A DNA stretch of 64,000 nt from CAZJVD01 sp964549505 (GTDB lineage Bacteria; Bdellovibrionota; UBA1018; CAZJVD01). The position numbers and the translations under genes are program-made. The notes beneath the pieces were generated by a model. It had not been told where the DNA came from and ran no database searches. It saw nothing but the letters and a program-made list of their open reading frames with translations. Shown one piece after another: positions 49,720 through 56,901 of the stretch (the stretch's first letter is position 1; each line of letters opens with the position of its first letter). Location of the stretch: contig CAZJVD010000001.1 in assembly GCA_964549505.1 (NCBI GenBank), positions 310,001 to 374,000 on the forward strand, written 5' to 3'.

Positions 49720-50336
49720 TTTTTTCTCTTAAGATACTCTGCTCGCCCGACCGGATAACTGTCGGCAATTCGCTTCCACGCCTTACCTGTCATCTTCTTA
49801 AACATTTGCCGACGCACGACCCACGGGCTTTTAGAGACATCATCCACGTACCAAAAGAATGGTTTCATAATGACGGTCGCAAAATCCGGACAGACTTGAT
49901 CAAGACTGGTTTTTTCCTTGCTGCCAGTTTCCTCTAACCACGCTTTCCAATATATCTCTCGATACTGCTTCGGGTAAATCGCCCAGGCACGTCGTCGAAT
50001 CTGTTGTTTCCCTAAAGAACGAGTGTCGCGTCCAATGAGTTCTACGGGTCCTTTCCATCGAAGCTGCATCCCTGCCTTCGAATCATAGAGACTGCCGGCT
50101 ATTTTTTTATTCTTTAGCAACTGACCCCACTTGGCAGACTGACCGTGGGTGATGAAAAAGAAAATACCTAATTTCTTGTCAAACCTTGGCCACACGGTTC
50201 TAGCTTCGACCTGACCATCAGCTCCTAGCGTGGCTATTTGAGCAAAGCGCTTCTCTGTAGCGCTAAAGTATTGAATCAGCCGCGTTGCGGTTGCTGGTGG
50301 AAATGGAGGAGATTTTCTTTTTTGGTAAACATTCAT
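49716..50336 (-). CDS. Pyridoxamine 5'-phosphate oxidase-like flavoprotein
   Basis: A 206-residue split-barrel protein with PNPOx-type segments: FAQIATLGADGQVEARTVWPRFDKKLGIFFFITHGQSAKWGQLLKNKKIAGSLYD contains the FMN-binding R-x-V and S-K-x-x-Q/L regions. The C-terminal signature of true PdxH (W-x-x-x-R-L) is not clear, so it may be a related oxidoreductase or heme/F420-binding member. It is followed by an overlapping deaminase gene and preceded by a protease gene 12 bp away. Confidence 0.75.
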   Translation of the reverse strand: MNVYQKRKSPPFPPATATRLIQYFSATEKRFAQIATLGADGQVEARTVWPRFDKKLGIFFFITHGQSAKWGQLLKNKKIAGSLYDSKAGMQLRWKGPVELIGRDTRSLGKQQIRRRAWAIYPKQYREIYWKAWLEETGSKEKTSLDQVCPDFATVIMKPFFWYVDDVSKSPWVVRRQMFKKMTGKAWKRIADSYPVGRAEYLKRKK

Positions 50337-50348
50337 TTCTTCTACCCT

Positions 50349-51155
50349 TTACAAAGAATGCAAATAATTCAAACCATCCTCATCGGATGAACAAAGAGCC
50401 TCGATCTCGATGTCGGCTCTTGGGTACATGACGCATTTAGAGTCTGTGGAATGCCCCAAGCCGACCGCGTGACCAATCTCATGAGCAATGACCTTTTGCT
50501 TAATAAGGCGGCTCAGCCCATCAAACTTACCGTCCTCAACATCATTCAATAACGCGATCCCACGGCGAAGTCGTACAATGGGCGGCTGTTCCTCATGAAC
50601 CGTTGGTGGACGAACGAACCGAAGCCCATATATCTCTATGAACTGAGGCGCGTACTTCTCGTTCGCCCAAATAATTCCTTCTGTTCGGTAGAATGCCGTA
50701 GCCAAAGTGCTACTCGATACTCCAATCTCATTACAACCAAGCAGAAGATGATTTGGTTCGAGTTTTCTCACGGTTTCGTCGAGATCCTTTGAGGTAACTG
50801 CTTTTACAAGATCGCCCCTTTTAAATATCAGTGAAGGTTTTTGAACTTTATTCCAAAACCGTTCTACAGCCGATACGGCTAGTTCAAGAAACTCTTGTGG
50901 CCGAATCGAAAGGTATCTGCACGGCTCCATCGACACATCCAAAGTGATTTCCTCACTCGTGAATCCACCACGCTCTCCTGTAACAAGCGTGAAAGGATAT
51001 TCGAGGTCTTCTCTGTTTGGGTACGTATGTGTCTCCGCACGCAAGACCGTCGTACCAACCAAAGCAAGCAGACAACCGAAGCCGCTAGCGACAGACCGGA
51101 TTCTTGGTTTTGCTTTCCAGGACTTTCGTTCCTGCTCACTTGGAAATTTTGCCAC
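50349..51155 (-). CDS. Matrixin-like zinc metalloprotease
   Basis: A 268-residue exported protease. The zinc site HEIGHAVGLGH (HExxHxxGxxH) is followed by CVMYP, the Met-turn, as in matrixins. The N-terminus has a basic stretch and a hydrophobic segment (VASGFGCLLALVGTTVL) that serves as signal peptide or anchor. The start is a GTG at 51155 with AGAAGGAG eight bases before. Substrate unknown; such enzymes can digest extracellular or envelope proteins. Confidence 0.85.
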   Translation of the reverse strand: MAKFPSEQERKSWKAKPRIRSVASGFGCLLALVGTTVLRAETHTYPNREDLEYPFTLVTGERGGFTSEEITLDVSMEPCRYLSIRPQEFLELAVSAVERFWNKVQKPSLIFKRGDLVKAVTSKDLDETVRKLEPNHLLLGCNEIGVSSSTLATAFYRTEGIIWANEKYAPQFIEIYGLRFVRPPTVHEEQPPIVRLRRGIALLNDVEDGKFDGLSRLIKQKVIAHEIGHAVGLGHSTDSKCVMYPRADIEIEALCSSDEDGLNYLHSL

Positions 51156-51211
51156 GACGAATTCTCCTTCTAAACGCATTGAGCCCACCCACAACGTCTC
51201 CATTGGAGCAG

Positions 51212-51787
51212 TTAAGGCTTCAAGTTCGTTCTCAATAGTTCCCTAGTTGCAGGCCACTCTTGATGGCTGAGCTCGAAGTAGAGGCAATCTTCTTCGGTCG
51301 TTTCAATTTGCGGTATTCGATACTTCTCAAAAAATCTTCTCATTCGATGATTCCACTCGTCTGTCGTGAAATAGATTTGCTTGAGGCCAAGAACATGAAA
51401 TCCAAAATCTAACCCAAGTAGGTGACACTCATTAGATATCCCCTTGCCCCATACGCTTTTATGTAAAATGAGCCCGAATTCGCCACGACCAGTATCGCTG
51501 TCGAGATTCTTAAAGCCAGAGTTTCCAACAATCTTTCCCGTCGGCCTCTCGAGCACCGTGAATGACAGCGCTCTTGGATCTGAGTCGAATTTTTCATATC
51601 GTTCCCGCACTTTCGCGACGCTCCAGTGGGTGATCCCAAAATAGGGCTGCAAAGCTTTCATCGTCTCTTGGTCGTTCAAAATCTCTCGAAGCAGCGGGTA
51701 GTCCGTTGGGCGATGCCTTCGTAGTTCAACCATCGTTCCTGTAAGAACTAAATCATCGGTGATCTGTGCGAATGCTTTATTCGTCAT
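51212..51787 (-). CDS. GNAT acetyltransferase (RimJ/RimL type)
   Basis: A 191-residue acetyltransferase of the ribosomal-protein-type GNAT group: VELRRHRPTDYPLLREIL, GKIVGNSGFKNLDSDTGRGEFGLILHKSVWGKGISNECHLLGLDFGF (acetyl-CoA loop W-G-K-G), and LGLKQIYFTTDEWNHRMRRFFEKYRI. It begins 5 bp after the antitoxin gene and is therefore third in the HigBA-like operon. Target protein or drug unknown. Confidence 0.88.
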   Translation of the reverse strand: MTNKAFAQITDDLVLTGTMVELRRHRPTDYPLLREILNDQETMKALQPYFGITHWSVAKVRERYEKFDSDPRALSFTVLERPTGKIVGNSGFKNLDSDTGRGEFGLILHKSVWGKGISNECHLLGLDFGFHVLGLKQIYFTTDEWNHRMRRFFEKYRIPQIETTEEDCLYFELSHQEWPATRELLRTNLKP

Positions 51788-51792
51788 TCAAG

Positions 51793-52095
51793 TTAGGCAA
51801 TCTTTAACTTTACCTTGGGATCGAGCTTCTCATACAAGTGAATGAGTCTATCCGTCGAGAACTCATCAAGTCTGTGATGCAAAATCTTGCTGACTTTGCC
51901 TTCATCAATTTCAAGAATTTCTGCCATTTTCCTCTGAGAGATCTTTTTCTCTAAAATGTAGCGAACGAACTTTTGCTGAATATCCCATCGAAATTTCTCC
52001 AGTGGCGTGGGGTTCTGTGGCAACGCCAACGTTCCCTCTGTACTCTCAAGTTTTTTGAGAACTCGTTTAATTTCCGCTTTTTTTGGAAACCCCAT
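51793..52095 (-). CDS. HTH antitoxin of a HigBA/BrnTA-like pair
   Basis: A 100-residue protein with an XRE-like helix-turn-helix (RYILEKKISQRKMAEILEIDEGKVSKILHHRLDEFSTDRLIHLYEKL), as in HigA/XRE antitoxins. The start is the ATG at 52095 after AGGAGG; that site lies at the 3' end of the toxin gene one base upstream, so the two are coupled. It probably represses the operon through sites near 52303-52326. Confidence 0.82.
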   Translation of the reverse strand: MGFPKKAEIKRVLKKLESTEGTLALPQNPTPLEKFRWDIQQKFVRYILEKKISQRKMAEILEIDEGKVSKILHHRLDEFSTDRLIHLYEKLDPKVKLKIA

Positions 52096-52096
52096 A

Positions 52097-52303
52097 TTAC
52101 CTCCTATAGGCATTCACGACGCCGATATAGATTTGTTCATCTTCGAGTAGCCAGACGAGTTTATAAAACCTGCCGCGAAGCTCTATTTTATCCGTTGTAG
52201 AATAGGAGTACGGTGGCTTCTGCACATCTGGAAAAACCACTTGGCCATAGGGTGTCCTTTTGATGCTATACTCGCGTCGACTCACTAAAACACACTCTAT
52301 CAA
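52097..52303 (-). CDS. Small RelE/DUF4258-like toxin
   Basis: A 68-residue protein in the usual position of a toxin just before an HTH antitoxin. The C-terminal strands (GRFYKLVWLLEDEQIYIGVVNAYRR) resemble the closing beta-hairpin of DUF4258 and RelE-fold toxins. It is shorter than usual (about 80-100 residues) and may have an earlier non-ATG start. Role is inferred from gene order. Confidence 0.65.
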   Translation of the reverse strand: MIECVLVSRREYSIKRTPYGQVVFPDVQKPPYSYSTTDKIELRGRFYKLVWLLEDEQIYIGVVNAYRR

Positions 52304-52326
52304 TACTTACCATATTTAGCAAGTAT
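52303..52326. promoter_or_regulatory. Inverted repeat before the HigBA-like operon
   Basis: ATACTT (52303-52308) and AAGTAT (52321-52326) are spaced by 12 bp at the 5' end of the toxin gene. The half-site is the same ATACTT found in the AbiE operator. The remaining 52327-52583 contain no gene I can support. Confidence 0.4.
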
Positions 52327-52583
52327 CGGATTGGGCCTGAAACAACAGTAAGCCTGGTTTCGGGCGTTTGGATAACGTGTTCGAGCCCTACGGTTAGCTC
52401 GTGGAATAACTAATGATCTGCCCCTGAGATGCTGCGTCGTCGGTCCCTAATAAACGCTGTAGAATATTTCGACAGTCGTTTCTGAATTAGTGGGTTTTCA
52501 ATCTAAAATCTTAGTCAAATCGCACGATTGCGTAAGTTGCACTTGGTTAGTAAGTTGCAACGCCTAGTGAGGAAGTTCGATTT

Positions 52584-53456
52584 ATGAAGTTATACAAGTT
52601 GAGTACCCTTCTATTAACCGTTCTATCCATCGAGACCGCCGCTTTTGCACAAACCACAGGTCAGGCATTAGCTCAGAACATTACCGGAATCCGAGATGAT
52701 GAAAACCTCGTCCTGAGTATTGGGTCGAGCAGCTGCAGAGACATAACCGACGGAGTTGGAGGATGTGAGTTTCAGATTCGAATAAGAGTCGCTCAGTGGG
52801 GGGGAGAATCCCTCTCGGAATCGGCTAGAAGAGCGGCTGTGCCAGTGTTGAGGACGGAGGAGTTCCCCTTATCGGCAAAGGAATCAGTCCCTTCGGAAGG
52901 CGATGTATATAAAATATATAAAATTTCAGGAAAAAAGCTGAACCAGATTCTCAGCTCGTTCAAGCGCTCCTCAAATGAGGCAGGCGTGGACAATGGTTTT
53001 GGACTCATAATCGAACTCTATGAGCAAGACACCGTCGTGCATGATTTCGTAACATTTCTGGCAGTTCCTTTCGGTCGCCCAGACGGCGCGTCCTTAAGGG
53101 CTAGTTTGTGGGAGAAGACTCCGCTTCGAGACGGTGAATCGAGCACTTTCCGTCTTACGACCATTCCTAAATGGGATGACCGAGACTGGACTCAATCAAA
53201 TAATGTAACGAAGGTTGATGTGTCCTTTCGTATTGAGTCTCCAAAATCTCACGGTGACGACCTTCGGTCCGCCGCTCGAGATGCTGCCGGATTAGAAACA
53301 TCCATTGAAGAAGTCACTCGAGTAAAGTGTCCTTACTGTTCCAACACATCGTATATTTCCAATAGAGATATGGGACAGATTCTGAGCTCGAAGACCACTG
53401 ACGCTGCAATTGAAGGGCAAACATCTCCTAAAGCAGCCGCTCGAGAGGCAAAGTAA
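52584..53456 (+). CDS. Secreted hypothetical protein with C-terminal Cys pair
   Basis: A 290-residue exported protein. The signal peptide is MKLYKLSTLLLTVLSIETAAFA with cleavage before QTTGQ. The mature chain is beta-rich, and the C-terminal part has VKCPYCSNTSY, a CxxC that could be a redox or metal site. I recognise no family. It stands alone between two toxin-antitoxin loci. Confidence 0.62.
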   Translation: MKLYKLSTLLLTVLSIETAAFAQTTGQALAQNITGIRDDENLVLSIGSSSCRDITDGVGGCEFQIRIRVAQWGGESLSESARRAAVPVLRTEEFPLSAKESVPSEGDVYKIYKISGKKLNQILSSFKRSSNEAGVDNGFGLIIELYEQDTVVHDFVTFLAVPFGRPDGASLRASLWEKTPLRDGESSTFRLTTIPKWDDRDWTQSNNVTKVDVSFRIESPKSHGDDLRSAARDAAGLETSIEEVTRVKCPYCSNTSYISNRDMGQILSSKTTDAAIEGQTSPKAAAREAK

Positions 53457-53632
53457 TTTATAAGAATTTCTTGCCAGCTTGTGGGTTGGCTTACGGGAAG
53501 CCTCGACGCACAAAGCACAAGTCATCGATCTAACAACACAAATCCAACGAATCTGGCGGATTCGTCGCCAAATCAATGATTTCAGGCCGTTAAATCATCG
53601 AGAAGCCTCGTGGGCGCCAACTCTTCAACGGT

Positions 53633-53667
53633 GTAACTACAATAGACTTAGTTACAACATTGTTGTA
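53633..53667. promoter_or_regulatory. Two overlapping inverted repeats before BrnT
   Basis: GTAACTA (53633-53639) and TAGTTAC (53649-53655) form a perfect repeat with 9-bp spacer. TACAAC and GTTGTA (53653-53667) form a second one with 3-bp spacer, overlapping the first. They end 12 bp before the BrnT ATG. BrnA is known to autoregulate brnTA, so one of these is its likely operator. Confidence 0.6.
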
Positions 53668-53679
53668 TCATTAGACGTG

Positions 53680-53952
53680 ATGGAAATCACCTGGGATGAC
53701 CGCAAAGAACTAAGCAACATCGAAAAGCATGATGTGGATTTTGCGGAAGCGGCCACGGTTCTCTTAAATCCATTGAGCCAAATGGCTCCGAACAAACATC
53801 CGAGCGGGATGCGGTGGGAATATCTCGGGCATTCCGTTAAGGAGCGAATACTTTACGTTGTCACGGTTGAAAAAGATGACAACCATGCAACAATTATTTC
53901 GGCCAGAAAGGCAGAGAATTATGAAAGAGAAGAATACGAAAAAAGGCTTTAA
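53680..53952 (+). CDS. brnT: BrnT-family toxin
   Basis: A 90-residue RelE-fold RNase. The BrnT pattern is complete: ITWDDRKELSNIEKHDVDFAEAATVLLNP (W-D-x-x-K...N-x-x-K-H-x-V-x-F), RWEYLGHSVKERILYVVTVEK and the final TIISARKAENYEREEYEK. The start is the ATG at 53680. The antitoxin gene overlaps its end by 32 bp. BrnT cleaves RNA and arrests growth. Confidence 0.93.
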   Translation: MEITWDDRKELSNIEKHDVDFAEAATVLLNPLSQMAPNKHPSGMRWEYLGHSVKERILYVVTVEKDDNHATIISARKAENYEREEYEKRL

Positions 53953-54175
53953 TTTTGATAAGGCTAAGCCCAATACAAAGTTCTCCAAGCGAGAACTCAA
54001 GATATCAAAGACATTTCGCATCGATGCGGATGTTTTTTTGTGGCTTCAAGCGGAAGCGGAACGAACCGGAATTCCCTATCAAACATTGATGAATGCCAAG
54101 CTTCGGGAGTCTATGAATTTACCGGATCGGGTACAAAAACTGGTTCAAGAAGCATTGAGAGGAAAGGCGTCTTAG
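53921..54175 (+). CDS. brnA: BrnA-family antitoxin
   Basis: An 84-residue antitoxin beginning at the ATG at 53921, overlapping BrnT by 32 bp. Residues 30-60 (LKISKTFRIDADVFLWLQAEAERTGIPYQTLMNAKLRE) give the ribbon-helix-helix of BrnA/CopG-type proteins. It should neutralise BrnT and repress the operon. Confidence 0.88.
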   Translation: MKEKNTKKGFNFDKAKPNTKFSKRELKISKTFRIDADVFLWLQAEAERTGIPYQTLMNAKLRESMNLPDRVQKLVQEALRGKAS

Positions 54176-54228
54176 ATAAATTATTGAGTTACACACTGTT
54201 TTCAGAGGGTTGTATCCCTTTTAAATAA

Positions 54229-55227
54229 ATGATACGGTGCACCGTTATGAGCCGGTCACTTGGTATTCTTATTTTAATTATTCTTCAGGGATTGTTTATT
54301 TCGACGGCTTTCGGAAAATCCCTGACTTTTTGCCAAGTGCTCTTAATGTCTGTGCCCCTATCTTGCGGCGTTACCGGATGCGTTGCGACCGCGACACAGA
54401 CAGATCCAATGGCTGTCATTAGAGAGGCCCAGGAAGTAGGCCCCCGCAGTTTTGCCTTACTAGATTCCAAATTAGAAGATCTTGGACTCAACGATAATCA
54501 AGGAGTCGAAATCATTCATCTGCCTCAGATTCATGGGTTTCACGCTTCTCAGATAGATCAAAATTTAAATGATGCAGTCGAACGACACGGTTACCAGATG
54601 GTCGATCAAATTTTGCGATCTCAATTTAAAGTACTTCAGTTTCTTCAGTTAAATCCCGATAGCCCGATTTTTGTGGAAGGTTTTGGAGTTGGAATCATAA
54701 AAAGTGAAAGTTTTAATTTTTCGGACGGCTCCGTTGCTAAATATGATCTCGAACAGTTGAAGCAAATGGATGACGAAGCTTCGGCTAATGGATTCCAAGG
54801 TAATCTTACTGAGCGGTTGAAAAAGGCTTTTGAAACTGGCGTTCCAAATTCATTTGAACAGCTTACGGATGAACAAAAGTTTTTTCTTTATCGCGTAAAT
54901 GCATCGGTAGCGGCTTATTTACTCGGGATTGTTCCGCGCTTGTATCCCGCTGAAAACCTAACCACTCGTATCGCAATGGATTTATGGAACAGTAGTATTC
55001 GTCAAAGACTAGAAAACAACGAAGCGACAGCGTATTTGGCACTGGCAAAGGATCCCATCTATCAAACTCTCATTCATGCCGGCAGAGAGACAGACGCCAT
55101 TATTAATGTTTTATTGTTTAATAAACAAACCGGTAACAAAAAACCTGTTCTCTTAATTTTTGGCGGAGGACACAACTTTAAAGATTACACCAGAGGCCCT
55201 TTGAAAATTTCCCGAAGCAGTGGATAA
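54229..55227 (+). CDS. Secreted protein, possibly ChaN/TIKI-like
   Basis: A 332-residue exported protein with an N-terminal hydrophobic leader (LGILILIILQGLFISTAFG) and Cys residues soon after (LSCGVTGC). Blocks VEIIHLPQIHGFHASQIDQ, IFVEGFG and a final VLLIFGGGHNFKDY recall the ordered His/Glu motifs of the ChaN/EreA/TIKI superfamily, which includes heme-binding and metallo-hydrolase proteins. The match is partial. The start may be the ATG at 54229 or 54247. No partner gene is near. Confidence 0.55.
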   Translation: MIRCTVMSRSLGILILIILQGLFISTAFGKSLTFCQVLLMSVPLSCGVTGCVATATQTDPMAVIREAQEVGPRSFALLDSKLEDLGLNDNQGVEIIHLPQIHGFHASQIDQNLNDAVERHGYQMVDQILRSQFKVLQFLQLNPDSPIFVEGFGVGIIKSESFNFSDGSVAKYDLEQLKQMDDEASANGFQGNLTERLKKAFETGVPNSFEQLTDEQKFFLYRVNASVAAYLLGIVPRLYPAENLTTRIAMDLWNSSIRQRLENNEATAYLALAKDPIYQTLIHAGRETDAIINVLLFNKQTGNKKPVLLIFGGGHNFKDYTRGPLKISRSSG

Positions 55228-55428
55228 ACTTGGGACTGATCAGGGGGCGTATAAGCTATACGCACTTAGTAGCTCGAAGCCACCGAGAAGCCATTTGGAA
55301 GCCATGACCAGTGATTTTCCGTGATTTACTGTGATGTCGGTTTCCGATCCGATCTGAATGTCCGCGAAACCTTTTGTGTTTTACTTTTCAATACTTCGGC
55401 CGCCTGGCCATCTAACCTTGAAATCGTA

Positions 55429-55518
55429 TGGCGGAGAGGGTGAGATTCGAACTCACGGTGGAGCAAGCCCCACGCCGGTTTTCAAAACCGGTGCTTTAGA
55501 CCACTCAGCCACCTCTCC
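55429..55518 (-). tRNA. tRNA-Ser (anticodon TGA)
   Basis: The reverse strand gives acceptor GGAGAGG/CCTCTCC with discriminator G and encoded CCA. The anticodon stem CCGGT/ACCGG has loop TTTGAAA (anticodon TGA, UCN codons), a long variable arm (GTGGGGC..GCTCCAC) and TTCGAAT in the T loop. It is 90 nt long. Its first 14 nt overlap the end of serS, the gene for the enzyme that charges it. Confidence 0.96.
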
Positions 55519-56866
55519 GTTGCGATGCCGCTCCGACCCCTGACTTAATCCAGAGATCTGAGCCTTCTTTACAAAATCCAGGTGCACCCTCAAGGTAGCG
55601 GTGCAAAGGTTTTGGAATGCGAACACTGCCATCGGCTTCTTGGTGGTTTTCAAGAATCGCCAAAAATGTTCGGCCAACCGCAAGCCCAGAGCCGTTCAGT
55701 GTGTGCGCGAGAACGTTCTTTCCATCACGCGTTTTGACTCGAATCTTCGCACGCCGTGCTTGGAAGTCTCCGCAGTTCGAACACGACGAAATCTCGCGAT
55801 ACTGTTTCTGGGACGGCAACCACACCTCGATATCGTAGGTCTTTGTCGCGGCGAAACCCATGTCTCCCGTACAGAGCAGCACGGTCCGAAACGGAAGCTC
55901 GAGTGCCTTGAGAATTCCTTCGGCGTCGGAGACCATCGACTCAAGATCATCAAACGACTTGTCTGCAGCCGCGATCTTAACCAGTTCTACTTTCTGAAAC
56001 TGATGAAGGCGCATGAGCCCGCGTACGTCCTTACCATACGAACCGGCCTCGCTTCGGAAACACGGACTGTAGGCCGTAAACTTTCGCGGAAGATCGGCTT
56101 CGTTTAAAATCTCGTCCGCTACAATACACGTGAGCGGCACTTCCGACGTCGGGATCAAAAACAGCTCGCGGTCCGCGACCTGAGTTTTAAAAAGATCCTC
56201 TTCGAACTTTGGAAGCTGTCCTGTCCCCGTCATGGTCTCGCGCGTAACAAGAAACGGCGGAATCACTTCTTGGTAACCGTTGGCACGCGTGTGTGTGTCG
56301 AGCATGAACTGAATCAACGCACGCTCGAGAGCAGCGCCAGCACCCAGGTACAACGAAAAACGTGCGCCCGCGATCTTTCCACTGCGATCAAAATCCAAAA
56401 CACCGAGTTTCTCGCCGATGGCCACATGGTCTTGCGGAGCAAAAGCCAGTTTGCGTGGATCGCCAACACGACGGACCTCTTGGTTCTCCTCGGCGTCCTT
56501 ACCTTTCGGAACGGAGCTGTGAGGAAGATTTGGAATACGCAGTGCGATCCCTTGAATTTTCTCGTCGACACCCTTCAAAATATCGTCAAGCGCTTTGATC
56601 TCGTCGCCAAGCTTGCGTGTCGACTCGATCTTCGCATCGGCTTCCTTCGCCGCGGCCGGGTCCGACTTCGATCTTGCTTTGAGGGCGCCTACCTCTTTCG
56701 AAACAGCATTGCGTTCGGCTTTGAGCGTTTCAACTTTTACGATCAACCTCTTGCGCTCGTCAGCCAGCAAGGAGATCTCTTTCAAAGCCGATCGATCGAA
56801 GTTTCGTCCTTCGAGTCCTCGCTCAAGCTCAGAAAGACTGTCTGTGAAAAGTTTCAGGTCTAGCAT
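55505..56866 (-). CDS. serS: Seryl-tRNA synthetase
   Basis: A 453-residue class II synthetase. The N-terminal coiled-coil arm (about 30-105) binds the long variable arm of tRNA-Ser. The catalytic core has motif 2 (CFRSEAGSYGKDVRGLMRLHQFQKVE) and motif 3 (GSGLAVGRTFLAILENHQEADGSV), plus the ENHQ loop and the TTSEVPLT-like PTSEVPLTCIV. The start is the ATG at 56866 (MLDLKLF). Usual length is about 425, so the end (SDLWIKSGVGAASQRRGG) is extended. The stop codon lies inside the tRNA-Ser gene. Confidence 0.97.
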   Translation of the reverse strand: MLDLKLFTDSLSELERGLEGRNFDRSALKEISLLADERKRLIVKVETLKAERNAVSKEVGALKARSKSDPAAAKEADAKIESTRKLGDEIKALDDILKGVDEKIQGIALRIPNLPHSSVPKGKDAEENQEVRRVGDPRKLAFAPQDHVAIGEKLGVLDFDRSGKIAGARFSLYLGAGAALERALIQFMLDTHTRANGYQEVIPPFLVTRETMTGTGQLPKFEEDLFKTQVADRELFLIPTSEVPLTCIVADEILNEADLPRKFTAYSPCFRSEAGSYGKDVRGLMRLHQFQKVELVKIAAADKSFDDLESMVSDAEGILKALELPFRTVLLCTGDMGFAATKTYDIEVWLPSQKQYREISSCSNCGDFQARRAKIRVKTRDGKNVLAHTLNGSGLAVGRTFLAILENHQEADGSVRIPKPLHRYLEGAPGFCKEGSDLWIKSGVGAASQRRGG

Positions 56867-56901
56867 TCTTCTGGCATTTTCCTGGCGTTTTCCTAGCAAC
56901 T

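Noticed and set aside
56270..56863. 197-residue plus-strand frame opposite serS
   Set aside because: It is the complement of a certain housekeeping gene; no promoter or ribosome site.
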